From contig NZ_MKXB01000192.1 in NCBI RefSeq assembly GCF_001865245.1, positions 1 through 49,045 on the forward strand: DNA of 49,045 nt, written 5' to 3'. The stretch is from Streptomyces sp. CC53 (lineage in GTDB: Bacteria; Actinomycetota; Actinomycetes; Streptomycetales; Streptomycetaceae). Positions within the stretch are counted from its first letter, which is position 1. The number at the start of each line of letters is the position of its first letter. The notes beneath the pieces are model-generated. The model saw nothing but the letters and a program-made list of their open reading frames with translations. It did not search any database and was not told where the DNA came from. The position numbers and the translations under genes were made by a program. Shown here piece after piece: positions 16,101 to 22,972 of this stretch.

Positions 16101-17937
16101 GCGTCAGCGCACCCGAGGTGGCCACCGGCGTCGTGCTGGAACTGTCCGCGTCGTACACCTCGAAGGTGTAGCTCAGCGCGGACGGCCACTTGTCGGCGTC
16201 GGAGGCGTAGACCAGCAGCTCCGGCTGGAGCGTGTTCGCCTGGAAGTTCACCGGCGGGTACTGCGCGGTGACCTGCGGCTTGGTGTTCGCCGAATACGTC
16301 AGCTCCAGCGCCGGCCGGAAGCCGGACGTGGTGGCGTTGTCGGAGTGGAACTTCTTCCAGTGCAGGCCGTCGTTGGTCGGCGCGGTCAGCGCCAGACCGT
16401 AGTTGGCGCCGCCCGTGGCCACCCAGTCGAACCAGCCGGTGTCCAGGGTGACCGGCATCTTCACGCCGACACTCGTGGACGCGCTGGTGTTGGTGCAGGA
16501 GGCGCCCGGGTTGACGGTGGCCGACCCGATCGCCGCACCGCGCGAGGGACCCGGGTAGGTCGTCGTCGTCGACGGCGACCAGGACTGGGTCACCGGGTGG
16601 GCGTAGAACACCGTGGCGGTGCAGGTGGAGGACCAGGAGGCGTACACGTTCAGCTTCGCCGAGGTGACGCGCTGGCCCTTCAGGGTCGTGCCGAGCGAGG
16701 AGAACTGCAGGAACGAGTTCGCCTTGTTCGTGCCCGAGTCGTACGAGCCGACCTTGATCTGGTTCTCGGTGGACCGGTCCGCGCTGTAGTTGGACTGGAC
16801 GTAGGTGCTGTTGCTCGTCGTGACGGTCGGGTCGACGGTGACCGGGTAGACCCGCTCGGGGTCCTTCAGCCACTCCTCGTCCGCCGTCATCCGCAGCGCC
16901 GGCTTCCCGCCCTCTTCCACCAGCTCGTAGCTGACGGCCTGGGAACGGGTCGCGTCACCGGACCGCGGGTCGATCTTCGCGTCCTCCATGAAGGCATGGG
17001 GGATCCGCGCGGCGACCTTCCCCTCCCCGTCGGTGAACTCCACGTCACCGGCGTCGGTCACGCGCGGGGTCAGGCCCTTCAGCTCCAGCGGGAACAGCCA
17101 CGAGTTCGGGGCGTCCGGCGAGTGCAGGACCAGCAGCTCCTTGAAGCCCTCCGCCAGCGGCACCAGCCGCAGATCGGTGTCAGGGAGCACCGAGGGGTAG
17201 GTGACGATCTTCTGCTCGTCGACCACCGGCTCGGCCTTCGCCGTGCCCCGCAGCGAGTACGCCAGGGAACGGCCGTCGCCGAAGTCCACCGAGGCGAGCT
17301 GCTGGTCGGCGGCGTCACCGGCGAACTCCACGTCCAGGGAGTTCGCCCGCTGCGACAGGCGCCCGTCGGACTCCTCCACCAGACGCGTGTCGATCGGCTT
17401 CCACGACCCGTCCTCAGCCTTGAAGTTGGCCGGGCCCGAGTAGTGCTTGATCGTGGTCGAGCCGTCGGCGTTGACGAAGAAGTCCGAGGTCTCCGTGGAC
17501 TTCTTCGCGTCACGCTTGCTGGTCTTGGGGTCGAAGCTGTCGGCGTCGCCGGGCGCCTTGCCCGTCGTCGCCTTCTCCACGCCGTCCACCGGGCGCTCGA
17601 ACGGGTCGAGCTCGCCCTTGCCCTTACCGGGCTTGCGGCCGACACCACCCTCCGCGCTCGTGTCGTCCGCGGACGCCTTGTGGCTCTTCCCGCGAGCGGT
17701 GCCGCCCTCCTGGTCAGGCGTGTCCAGCGGCTTGGTGTTCAGCCACTCCCACACCCCCGACAAGGACATCTTCGGCATCGAAAGCGGCGGAAGGGACACC
17801 CCGTTGGCCATCGCCTGCTCGGTACTGAGCAGCAGGGACAGGGATATGAGTGTGGTGACCGCGGTCGCCCTCACCCTGCGTCTACCGGTACGACCCGGTG
17901 GGAACAGGCGAGAGCCGCGGACCCAACGATTATGCAT
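7186..17937 (-). CDS. Giant secreted RHS/YD-repeat polymorphic toxin with LamG domains, basic helix, Hint domain and REase-fold tip
   Basis: The 3583-residue protein starts at ATG 17937 (GAGG 8 bases upstream) with a twin-Arg-like/Sec signal peptide (RTGRRRVRATAVTTLISLSLLL ... QAMANG, about residues 1-45). Domains follow in order. A disordered linker covers 46-170. A beta-rich region covers 170-370. A DNRLRE-type stalk domain covers about 370-560. The RHS shell starts at EIDRSYNSLDPRIDNAFGAGW (about 695), with three LamG-like domains beginning near 905, 1193 and 1935 (Y-W/K-R/L-(L/D) motifs). Dozens of YD repeats run to about 2900. The RHS-associated core ends at RWYSPETGSFNSRDT ... YAYADQNPMTMTDPTGHWS (2945-2990). 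A Lys/Arg-Val-Ala helix covers about 2998-3131, and Gly/Ala hydrophobic segments about 3132-3260. A Hint autoprocessing domain follows from Cys ~3293 (CRVPHSFTGSTGVLMADG) to VHNC (~3441). The last ~142 residues carry KFDGLEGDTLIDRKNGV, which looks like a PD-(D/E)xK nuclease site. The likely role is contact-dependent or released antagonism. An immunity gene overlaps its stop. Confidence 0.85.
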   Translation of the reverse strand: MHNRWVRGSRLFPPGRTGRRRVRATAVTTLISLSLLLSTEQAMANGVSLPPLSMPKMSLSGVWEWLNTKPLDTPDQEGGTARGKSHKASADDTSAEGGVGRKPGKGKGELDPFERPVDGVEKATTGKAPGDADSFDPKTSKRDAKKSTETSDFFVNADGSTTIKHYSGPANFKAEDGSWKPIDTRLVEESDGRLSQRANSLDVEFAGDAADQQLASVDFGDGRSLAYSLRGTAKAEPVVDEQKIVTYPSVLPDTDLRLVPLAEGFKELLVLHSPDAPNSWLFPLELKGLTPRVTDAGDVEFTDGEGKVAARIPHAFMEDAKIDPRSGDATRSQAVSYELVEEGGKPALRMTADEEWLKDPERVYPVTVDPTVTTSNSTYVQSNYSADRSTENQIKVGSYDSGTNKANSFLQFSSLGTTLKGQRVTSAKLNVYASWSSTCTATVFYAHPVTQSWSPSTTTTYPGPSRGAAIGSATVNPGASCTNTSASTSVGVKMPVTLDTGWFDWVATGGANYGLALTAPTNDGLHWKKFHSDNATTSGFRPALELTYSANTKPQVTAQYPPVNFQANTLQPELLVYASDADKWPSALSYTFEVYDADSSSTTPVATSGALTRGAWKIPSGKLKWSKNYAWYVAVSDGYEEVVHSSRFTTAVPQPPITSGLAQNTDGHEFDPSDGNYTTEDTDAEVSVVGPSLEIDRSYNSLDPRIDNAFGAGWSTVVDMKAAEFKDPSGTVTHVEITYPGGEQVAFGRNSDGTFVPPLGRYARLQAVTGGYTLTDKDFTEYRFTQAVSGKAGTYAISAIKDYSGRTETFAYTSGKLTKITNEVSKRSLTLTWSTPAGATAAHVATVTTDPATAGDAATAQTWTYGYAADQLTKVCTPADPLKCTTYGYTTGNHYRTTVLDADPFAYWRLGEAAGATVAKDSVDINQGKYNGLYHDVTLGSAGPLAGSTQKAAAFNGTSSYVEMPSAPGATPSYMSVSLWFKTTDAGGVLFYYGDKPLSGTDPVNNTTKNTPAVYVGTDGKLRGCLAMSPSCSPNIVSTQTVTDGKWHQAVLTGQANSQTLYLDGTVVGSLTGMINDWNQPYISLGAGVNNQGWPAMDPNDKLGHYTGELAEVAIYSEPLTPAVITAQYKAAKNPAGLLNKITTPEGKVRASVVYGTTDDQVLEATDGDGGTWKLHTPTITGSSEVYRSAVMGSAPTGYWRLDDTGGAPQAANEVNTGFGTYNTVTQGVTGPFGTGDATAVSFNGTSSYAEVPFTPWHGSSERAVELWFKTGSPGVILSDQSQPPTGATPTGSWNPLLYVGADGKLHGHWWSVSGSGSTAFGSAKTVNDNKWHHAVLSASGTKQTLYLDGVKQGEYSGEAKDQVNTRTFLGAGFGKYWYQSPGDVSFFNGSIAEFAAYGHPLSAEQVEAHWKAYKASSGVAPVKTVKLTDPGNKTLTYMYDAEMGNRLLAAIDTNGKRTTYGYDTGGFLHTVTDANGNRSINGHDVRGNTVSTTTCQDTAADKCSTEYYTYYPDATTAFPPMDLRNDLLLTERDGRSSGPTDDRYLTSYTYDTSGQLTSVTTPPVAGHPNGRTATTTYTTASTPAAEGGTATAPAGLLDTVTTAGGKKTRHVYYANGDLAEVIDANGAKVTYTYDNLGRQVSKKEVSDATPDGLTTTYTYDKNDQIVTETGEKVTNRVTGAVHQARTTTGYDADGNILSQTVSDLTGGDAARTTSMTYDAYNRMASRTDPGGDTTSFEYDGYGNKVKETDPDGSVMTFTYDGEGRPLTTNLLDFVGDPNNPSAPTTLVTESRAYDPAGRLASITDAMGWVTEYTYTDDGLSASVVRKDPANNKSFTEQANTYDAAGNLIKQVTNDGRTTTTFTVDASDRVVSSILDPNGLRHTTSVSYDPDDNVVTESEYDPATGDRSTVDRLYDNLGNITGTTVHDGTVAPVARYKLDETTGYSVGDSSGANHTATHGTGFHWHSDRGGSAAFDGNAESYAQTDGPVVNTSGSFTVSTWAKISDKTIDHGLVSQNSQNVYGFVLYYSRGSGWTFLRRVADSTSASYVKASSGTAAVTANTWTHLTGVYDAEAAMLRLYVNGTLAQETPFTTPWEATGALQLGRWQIGTGYDGEFTGGLDDVQVYGEALTAAQVSAVKGGTLPAPGSSVRSATWKLDQRGLPVSATDANGYTTDYGYDEGGQQSTVTEPAVQAEQEGGAPVTVRPVTMMGYNTFGEQTEVSDPLGNVTVTAYDAEGQESSVTMPNYTPPGSTTPITATAWTEYNSLGQVTAEVDPLGNRTTYTYTQLGAVASVTEPGGGTTKYTYSRSGDQLSATRPNGARQEMTWDYLGRQLTDTTIVRQPTQRAYTAINEYDAPGGELSRSVSPTGVAESYTYDVLGEMTELTDSAGQVTKFVYNMDGEVTKTIEPDGTSSTVEYDGFGLPVSTSDLAADGTVIRTARATFDRAGNPVSSTDYRGHTTTFTLDPTGLVTKAVQPVSATESITTTFGYDAAGNRTRFTDGRGNTFLTTYNTWGMPEKLIEPSTPSHPDLADRTFTTVYDANGRVAEQRAPGNVTVSHVYDAKSRLVRQTGTGAEVETVDHTYTYDSDDRLVAAAGVGDTTNTFSYDDRGLLLSTSGPSGASSFAYNGDGALTSRTDASGTSTFGYDSAGRLKTVDDGATGASMTYGYDVNSNVTSIDYGAGKAKRSFGYDALKRLTSDKLTAPSGTVLSQITYAFDANGNETSKTTAGVIGASTNTYTYDWANRITSWNNGTATEVYGYDASGNRTRVGGDTYTYDARNRLTSDGHNTYGYTARGTMSSIVDEGGTTTVVKADAFNRVINEGDRTYQYDGFDRVLSASVAGGSGPLYDFQYSGMGNDVASDGSAVYSRNADGSLIGVKTPTSSALYMTDLHTDVVAQFTDSGETLTGSTTYTPFGKVSQTTGMLGNLGYQSGWTDPQTAKVNMAARWYSPETGSFNSRDTANLSPLPASVTGNRYAYADQNPMTMTDPTGHWSIGGFFKKVTKKVKKVAKSAYKKTKKAVKKVAKVVKKAAKKVKRVVKKVVKRAKRAVRKTVRYVKDSVKKVKRYVKRTYKRVKKYAHKVVKKVKKTVRKVAKAAKSVAKKVVKAAKKVGRAVKKAAKATANFVKKHAGTIASVAVGVAVFAGCTALTAGVGAIGCAALAGAAANGVGYMMSDGPKSVGGFLGAVGVGALTGALGGAAGGAVSGAVGRLLANTGGRVAQGAAMGAAGGAAEGAVGYGVTCAASEEGCSAKGAATATAVGAVSGGIFGAAAGRFGPKSKPQPGQSSSNGPGCRVPHSFTGSTGVLMADGSTKPISEVKVGDYVLTAEPGKKEKEKRKVREVIVTTTDRNYVDILVDTKAGPKTIQSTKHHQFYEATRNSWTQAGDLKTGQKLQNADARLTTILALTSYEAQRVTYDLSVEGLHTYHVLAGATPILVHNCGNASPNAADHVQWVREGGDMRAGPRVRPAAQRAYEYESGVTGAHSDVASGRAMVPRLSMPGRNGDVTAKFDGLEGDTLIDRKNGVLPFTSKSMVDEARRQAGTAAYHGLRVMWEVPDAAVLSRAQRWLNDAGVTTIGVRVAPR
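8551..8945 (-). repeat. Degenerate repeats encoding the Lys-rich KKVKK region of the RHS toxin
   Basis: On the plus strand this stretch is filled with irregular copies of CTTCTTGAC, GACCTTCTTG and ACCTTCTTGG. On the minus strand they encode roughly 130 residues made almost only of Lys, Arg, Val, Ala and a few Tyr/Thr, with a single Asp. The register of the repeats varies (KKVKK, VKKVAK, KRVKK), so it is not a clean tandem repeat. It is coding and in frame throughout. Confidence 0.75.
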
Positions 17938-18069
17938 CGGTCAGGCCTCAACTTTACACGTTGCTTACAGAAGCCTCGTGAGCCTGCCCGATGGCCGTAC
18001 GTCAGTTCCACTCGGGTGGTGGTGCTTTACCGTGCCTTTACCCGTTGGGGGGAACCGGCTGCCCGGTCG

Positions 18070-18678
18070 TCACATGCCGGCCGCTTCGACGACGTCCCGA
18101 AGGGTGTCGGCGACCGTGTCCCTCAGTCCGTCGCCGGTGCGGGCAGCGGTGATGTTCGCCGCCTTCTTCGTGCCGTCCACGGTGACGAAACGTACCTCTT
18201 CGTGCGTGTCCGCCTGCTGCTCCGCGGCCTTCACCTGCGCCTCGCCCACCGCGAGGACGACCGCGCACTTGCGCTGGAGCAGCCCGTTCACGAACGGCAG
18301 GGCGTTGTCGACGGTCTGCGGACCCGTCACCGGCACATAGGTGACCCGCACCCGGGTGTCGCCCGACGCCTCCTGCATGCCCTCCCACACGGTGGCCGCG
18401 GTCGTGCCGGACGTGATGCCCTTGTCGTCCGTCAGCAGGCAGGCGTTGAAGTCCTTGTACTGGCGGGCCCGCGGGTCCGGCGGCGTCGGCTTCTGCTCGC
18501 CGGCCAGCAGCCAGGCCGCCAGCAGCCCGAGCACCAGCACGCCCGTGCTGCCCGCCACCCACGCCCACCGGCCGCGGAACGCCCCCGGTGTCCTCAGCAG
18601 CCGGGCCACACCGGTGGCGACCGCGCCGCCGGTCTCCGACTTCCTGGGCGCCTTGCGCCACGTACGCCGGGTCTTCAT
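18070..18678 (-). CDS. Membrane-anchored protein with BMP-like periplasmic-binding half-domain
   Basis: The 202-residue product has a basic N-terminus (MKTRRTWRKAPRKSE), one transmembrane helix (about residues 39-58, AWVAGSTGVLVLGLLAAWLL) and an outside domain. That domain starts NACLLTDDKGITSGTTAATVWEGMQEAS and continues through FVNGLLQRKCAVVLAVGEAQVKAAEQQA and VRFVTVDGTKK. This resembles the first lobe of basic membrane protein (BMP/PnrA) nucleoside-binding proteins, which usually have about 300 residues in two lobes. It therefore looks like a shortened, anchored relative and not an ABC binding protein; no permease is nearby. ATG 18678 has GAGGAG about 11 bases upstream. It lies 132 bases upstream of the RHS gene in the same direction and may share its transcript. 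Confidence 0.7.
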   Translation of the reverse strand: MKTRRTWRKAPRKSETGGAVATGVARLLRTPGAFRGRWAWVAGSTGVLVLGLLAAWLLAGEQKPTPPDPRARQYKDFNACLLTDDKGITSGTTAATVWEGMQEASGDTRVRVTYVPVTGPQTVDNALPFVNGLLQRKCAVVLAVGEAQVKAAEQQADTHEEVRFVTVDGTKKAANITAARTGDGLRDTVADTLRDVVEAAGM

Positions 18679-18915
18679 GCCGCCGCCGCTCCTCTTCTCA
18701 CATCCGGGTGCCAACCGGGCACAGGGTCGACGTACGGTACATCCCCCGTCGGAGCGCCCCGCTCCGGGGGTCGGCCCCGCCGGCCCCGCACCGGGCCGTC
18801 CGCCGCGCCCGAGGGCGCGCCCTGCCCCCCGCCCGCGCGGCGCGCCGCCCCCGACCGGTTCGCACACCCGGCCGTTAAGCTCGGGGAAGGGACGGACGTG
18901 GAAGGGGAGCTGGGC

Positions 18916-21912
18916 ATGGTGGTGCCGGCGCCTGGGCGGCGGAGCAGTACCTTCACGCGGCTGCTGCGGCACGGGTTCACCGACCCGTCCGCCGCCGAGC
19001 GGCTCCTCGACACCCCCGCGATGGCCGCGGTCCGTACGGACCCCGTGCTCCTCGACGCCCTGGGCGCCACCGCCGACCCGGACCTCGCCCTGCGCAGCCT
19101 CGTACGGGTCGCCGAGGCGCAGCCCGACGACCCCGGACCGCAGGCCCTGCTGTCCACGCTGCTGCGCGCCAAGCCGCTGCGGGACCGGCTCCTCGGGGTG
19201 CTCGGCGCGTCCGAGGCGCTCGGCGACCACCTGGCGCGGCACCCCCTGGACTGGCAGGCGCTCGTCACGTACGAGGCGGACGACCTCCACCCCGGCGTGG
19301 CGGAGTTCGAGCGGGACCTCGCCTCCGCCACCGACCCGGTCGCGCTGCGCGTCGCCTACCGCCGGTGCCTGATCGCCATAGCGGCCCGCGACGTGTGCGG
19401 CACCACCGACGTCGCCGAGACCGCGGCGGAGCTCGCCGACCTCGCCACCGCCACCCTCCGCGCCGCCCTCGCCATCGCCCGCGCCGCCGCCCCCGACGAC
19501 GCCGCCCTGTGCCGGCTCGCCGTCATCGGCATGGGCAAGTGCGGCGGCCACGAACTGAACTACGTCTCCGACGTCGACGTCATCTTCGTCGCGGAGGCGG
19601 TCGACGGCACCGAGGAGCGGCGGGCCCTCCAGGCCGCCACCCGGCTCGCCTCCCACCTGATGCGGATCTGCTCAGAAACCACCGTCGAGGGCACCATCTG
19701 GCCCGTCGACGCGAACCTGCGGCCCGAGGGCCGCAACGGGCCGCTGGTCCGCACCCTCGCCTCCCACGTCGCCTACTACCAGCGGTGGGCGAAGACGTGG
19801 GAGTTCCAGGCGCTGCTGAAGGCGCGCCCCGTGGCGGGCGACCCCGAGCTGGGCGCCGCCTACGTCGCCGCGCTCGCCCCGCTCGTCTGGCAGGCCGCGG
19901 AACGCGACAACTTCGTCGCCGACGTCCAGAAGATGCGCCGCCGCGTCGTCGACAACATTCCCGTCGCCCACGTGGACCGGGAGCTGAAGCTCGGCCCCGG
20001 CGGCCTGCGGGACGTAGAGTTCGCCGTGCAGCTCCTCCAGCTCGTGCACGGCCGCAGCGACCCCGCCCTGCGCAGCGGCACCACCCTCGACGCCCTGGCC
20101 GCCCTCGCCGCCGGCGGGTACGTGGGCCGCGCCGACGCCGCCCAGCTCGACGAGGCGTACCGCTTCCTGCGGGCCATGGAGCACCGCATCCAGCTGTACC
20201 GGCTGCGCCGCACCCACCTCGTACCGGAGGGGGAGGCGGACCTGCGGCGGCTCGGCCGGTCCCTGGGCCTGCGCACCGACCCGGTCGCGGACCTGGGCCG
20301 CGAGTGGCGCCGGCACGCCTCCGTGGTGCGCCGGCTGCACGAGAAGCTTTTCTACCGGCCGCTCCTCGACGCGGCCGCCCGGCTCGCGCCCGGCGAGGCC
20401 CGGCTCAGCGCGGAGGCCGCCGGCGAGCGCCTCGAAGCGCTCGGGTACAGCGACCCCGCGGCCGCGCTGCGCCACCTGGAGGCCCTGGCCTCCGGCGTCA
20501 CCCGCAAGGCCGCCATCCAACGGACCCTGCTGCCGGTGCTGCTCGGCTGGTTCGCCGACTCCGCCGACCCGGACGCCGGCCTCCTCGGCTTCCGGAAGGT
20601 GTCCGACGCGCTCGGCAAGACCCCCTGGTACCTGCGGCTGCTGCGCGACGAGGGCGCCGCCGCGCAGAACCTGGCCCGCGTCCTGTCCGCCGGCCGGCTC
20701 GCCCCCGACCTGCTGCTGCGGGCCCCGGAGGCGGTCGCCATCCTGGGCGCCGCCGAAGGGCTCACCCCGCGCGACCGCGCCCAGCTGGAACCGGAGATCA
20801 TCGCGGCCGTCAACCGCGCGGGCAGCGCCGAGCAGGCGGTCGCGGCGGCCCGCGGCGTGCGGCGCCGGGAACTGTTCCGCACGGCGGCGGCGGACCTCAT
20901 CGACTCGTACGGAACGGAGGACGCGCCCACCCCAGTCGACGCCGACGCGCTCGTCGACCGGGTCGGTCAGGCCGTCACCGACCTGAACGCCGCCACCCTC
21001 GCCGGCGCCCTGCGGGCCGCCGTCCGCGACGAGTGGGGCGACACCCTGCCCACCCGGTTCGCCGTCATCGGCATGGGCCGCTTCGGCGGCCACGAACTCG
21101 GCTACGGCTCCGACGCCGACGTCCTCTTCGTCCACGAGCCCCGCGACGGCGTCGACGAGCAGGAGGCCGCCCGCGCCGCGAACCGGGTCGTCGCGGAGAT
21201 GCGGCGGCTGTTGCAGCTGCCCACCGCCGACCCGCCGCTCCTCATCGACGCCGACCTGCGCCCGGAGGGCCGCAACGGCCCCCTCGTGCGCACCCTCACC
21301 TCGTACGCGGCCTACTACCGGCGCTGGTCCCGGGTGTGGGAGAGCCACGCCCTGCTACGGGCCGAGCCGATGGCCGGCGACGAGGACCTCGGGCGGCGCT
21401 TCGTCGAGCTGATCGACCCGCTGCGCTACCCCGCCAAGGGCCTCGACGACGCCGCGGTGCTGGAGATCCGGCGCTTGAAGGCCCGCATGGAGAACGAGCG
21501 GCTGCCGCGCGGCGCCGACCCGACCCTGCACGCCAAGCTGGGCCGCGGCGGCCTGTCCGACGTCGAGTGGACGGTGCAACTGCTGCAGCTGCGGCACGGC
21601 CACGAGGTGCCGGGGCTGCGCACCACGCGCACCCGCACGGCCCTCGCCGCGGCCCTGGAGGCGGGGCTGATCAGCGAGCGGTACGCGCGGACGCTGGACG
21701 AGGCGTGGGTACTGGCCACCCGGGTCCGCAACGGCGTGATGCTGGTCCGCGGGCGGGCCGGGGACACCTTCCCGTCGGACACCCGCGAGCTGGCCGCCGT
21801 GGGCCGCTACCTCGGGTACGGCCCCGGTCACGTGGGGGAGATGGTCGACGGCTACCGGCGCACCACCCGCCGTGCCCGCGCCGTGGCGGAGGACCTGTTC
21901 TACGGGTCCTGA
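18916..21912 (+). CDS. glnE: Bifunctional glutamine synthetase adenylyltransferase/deadenylase GlnE
   Basis: The 998-residue protein has the two-fold GlnE architecture. The first nucleotidyltransferase domain has GMGKCGGHELNYVSDVDVIF at about residue 205, followed by a helical GlnD-like/PII-uridylyltransferase-associated domain (ELKLGPGGLRDVEF). A repeat of the same pair follows: GMGRFGGHELGYGSDADVLFVHEP near 719 and KLGRGGLSDVEWTVQ near 880. GlnE adenylylates and deadenylylates glutamine synthetase I at a Tyr; its GSI substrate gene is not in this window. ATG 18916 follows GGGGAG at 6 bases; GTG 18898 in frame is an alternative. It converges on the PAP2 gene. The same frame stays open far upstream through the antisense strand of the RHS gene, which has no meaning beyond GC bias. 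Confidence 0.95.
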   Translation: MVVPAPGRRSSTFTRLLRHGFTDPSAAERLLDTPAMAAVRTDPVLLDALGATADPDLALRSLVRVAEAQPDDPGPQALLSTLLRAKPLRDRLLGVLGASEALGDHLARHPLDWQALVTYEADDLHPGVAEFERDLASATDPVALRVAYRRCLIAIAARDVCGTTDVAETAAELADLATATLRAALAIARAAAPDDAALCRLAVIGMGKCGGHELNYVSDVDVIFVAEAVDGTEERRALQAATRLASHLMRICSETTVEGTIWPVDANLRPEGRNGPLVRTLASHVAYYQRWAKTWEFQALLKARPVAGDPELGAAYVAALAPLVWQAAERDNFVADVQKMRRRVVDNIPVAHVDRELKLGPGGLRDVEFAVQLLQLVHGRSDPALRSGTTLDALAALAAGGYVGRADAAQLDEAYRFLRAMEHRIQLYRLRRTHLVPEGEADLRRLGRSLGLRTDPVADLGREWRRHASVVRRLHEKLFYRPLLDAAARLAPGEARLSAEAAGERLEALGYSDPAAALRHLEALASGVTRKAAIQRTLLPVLLGWFADSADPDAGLLGFRKVSDALGKTPWYLRLLRDEGAAAQNLARVLSAGRLAPDLLLRAPEAVAILGAAEGLTPRDRAQLEPEIIAAVNRAGSAEQAVAAARGVRRRELFRTAAADLIDSYGTEDAPTPVDADALVDRVGQAVTDLNAATLAGALRAAVRDEWGDTLPTRFAVIGMGRFGGHELGYGSDADVLFVHEPRDGVDEQEAARAANRVVAEMRRLLQLPTADPPLLIDADLRPEGRNGPLVRTLTSYAAYYRRWSRVWESHALLRAEPMAGDEDLGRRFVELIDPLRYPAKGLDDAAVLEIRRLKARMENERLPRGADPTLHAKLGRGGLSDVEWTVQLLQLRHGHEVPGLRTTRTRTALAAALEAGLISERYARTLDEAWVLATRVRNGVMLVRGRAGDTFPSDTRELAAVGRYLGYGPGHVGEMVDGYRRTTRRARAVAEDLFYGS

Positions 21913-21959
21913 CGCCCGGCCGCCGACCGCCCCGGGGGCCGCGCCGGCGGCACGCGAAC

Positions 21960-22010
21960 GGCGGGGCGCGGCCGGCCCGGGCAGGTGCCCGCCGCCGACC
22001 GCGCCCCGCC
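21960..22010. terminator. Hairpin between convergent glnE and PAP2 genes
   Basis: A 12-bp perfect stem (21960-21971 with 21999-22010) has a 27-base loop, which itself contains a small hairpin (CGGGCAGGTGCCCG). An additional 9-bp pairing (21937-21945 with 21965-21973) is mutually exclusive with it. It lies between two converging stops at 21912 and 22025. Confidence 0.65.
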
Positions 22011-22024
22011 GGGACGCGTGGGTG

Positions 22025-22936
22025 CTACGCCTCCAGCGAGCCGCGCGGTGCCAGCCGCATCGCGGTGGCCCCGCCCCCTCCGGAGGGCCCCCGGGGCGGC
22101 TCCACGTCGCGCGGCAGCCGCTGGGGGAGCGCGCCGTACCAGGCGTAGGCGACACCGAGGCCGAAGCCCAGGCAGAGGACGCCGCCGACGGCGTCCATCC
22201 AGAAGTGGTTGGCGGTCGCGACGATGACGACCAGCGTCAGCACCGGGTACAGCACCCCGAGGATCCGCGCCCACGGGGCCTTCGCCAGGGCGAAGAGCGC
22301 CAGACCGCACCACAGCGACCAGCCGATGTGCATCGACGGCATCGCGGCGAACTGGTTCGACATGTTCTTCAGGTCGCCGGACGCCATCGACCCCCACGTG
22401 CCGTGCTTGATCACGGTGTCGACGAAGTTCTCGCCCTGCATCAGGCGGGGCGGCGCCAGCGGGTACAGGTAGTAGCCGAGCAGGGCGACGGCCGTCATGC
22501 AGAACAGCACCGCGCGTACGGCGGCGTAGCGGCCGGGGTGCCTGCGGTAGAGCCACACCAGGACGCCGATGGTCACCACGAAGTGCAGGGTGGCGTAGTA
22601 GTAGTTCATCGACACGACGAGCCACGTCACGGAGTCCACGGCGTGGTTGACGGACTTCTCGAAGGCCAGCCCCAGGCTGCGCTCGAACTCCCAGATCCAG
22701 TCGGCGTTCCGCATGGCCTGGGCCTTCTGCTCCGGTACGGCGTTGCGGATGAGCGAGTACACGGCGTAGCTGGCCCCGAGGAGGAGGATCTCGAACCAGA
22801 TGGTCGGGCGGCGGGGCGCGCGCAGCCGCTGCCAAGCGGTCGGCTGCTCCTCCGGGCGGCCTGTCCGGGCCTCCTCCACAGGGGTTGTCGGGGCCGCCGC
22901 GCGGCCGTCCAACGTCGTCAATGTCCCGTCACCCAT
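22025..22936 (-). CDS. PAP2/Aur1-like membrane phosphatase
   Basis: The 303-residue protein has about six transmembrane helices and the PAP2_3 (inositolphosphotransferase-like) motifs. YPLAPPRLM corresponds to the first phosphate-binding region, QFAAMPSMHIGWS carries the P-S-x-H motif, and VATANHFWMDAVGG carries the H-x-x-x-D motif with the catalytic His and Asp. Enzymes of this type act on lipid phosphates at the outer membrane face; the substrate is unknown. ATG 22936 starts a plausible cytoplasmic tail but has no Shine-Dalgarno sequence directly upstream (CTTCCCTC), so the mRNA may be leaderless or start elsewhere. A PAP2 gene between glnE and malR is, as I recall, also present in S. coelicolor. 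Confidence 0.9.
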   Translation of the reverse strand: MGDGTLTTLDGRAAAPTTPVEEARTGRPEEQPTAWQRLRAPRRPTIWFEILLLGASYAVYSLIRNAVPEQKAQAMRNADWIWEFERSLGLAFEKSVNHAVDSVTWLVVSMNYYYATLHFVVTIGVLVWLYRRHPGRYAAVRAVLFCMTAVALLGYYLYPLAPPRLMQGENFVDTVIKHGTWGSMASGDLKNMSNQFAAMPSMHIGWSLWCGLALFALAKAPWARILGVLYPVLTLVVIVATANHFWMDAVGGVLCLGFGLGVAYAWYGALPQRLPRDVEPPRGPSGGGGATAMRLAPRGSLEA

Positions 22937-22972
22937 GAGGGAAGAGTCTGCCAGAAAGCTCCATCTGTTCGA

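Noticed and set aside
8551..21912. Plus-strand open frame of 4453 codons
   Set aside because: Only its last 998 codons (glnE) are real. The rest is antisense to the RHS gene and open because of GC-rich codon structure; its sequence is Arg/Gly/Val-rich without domains.
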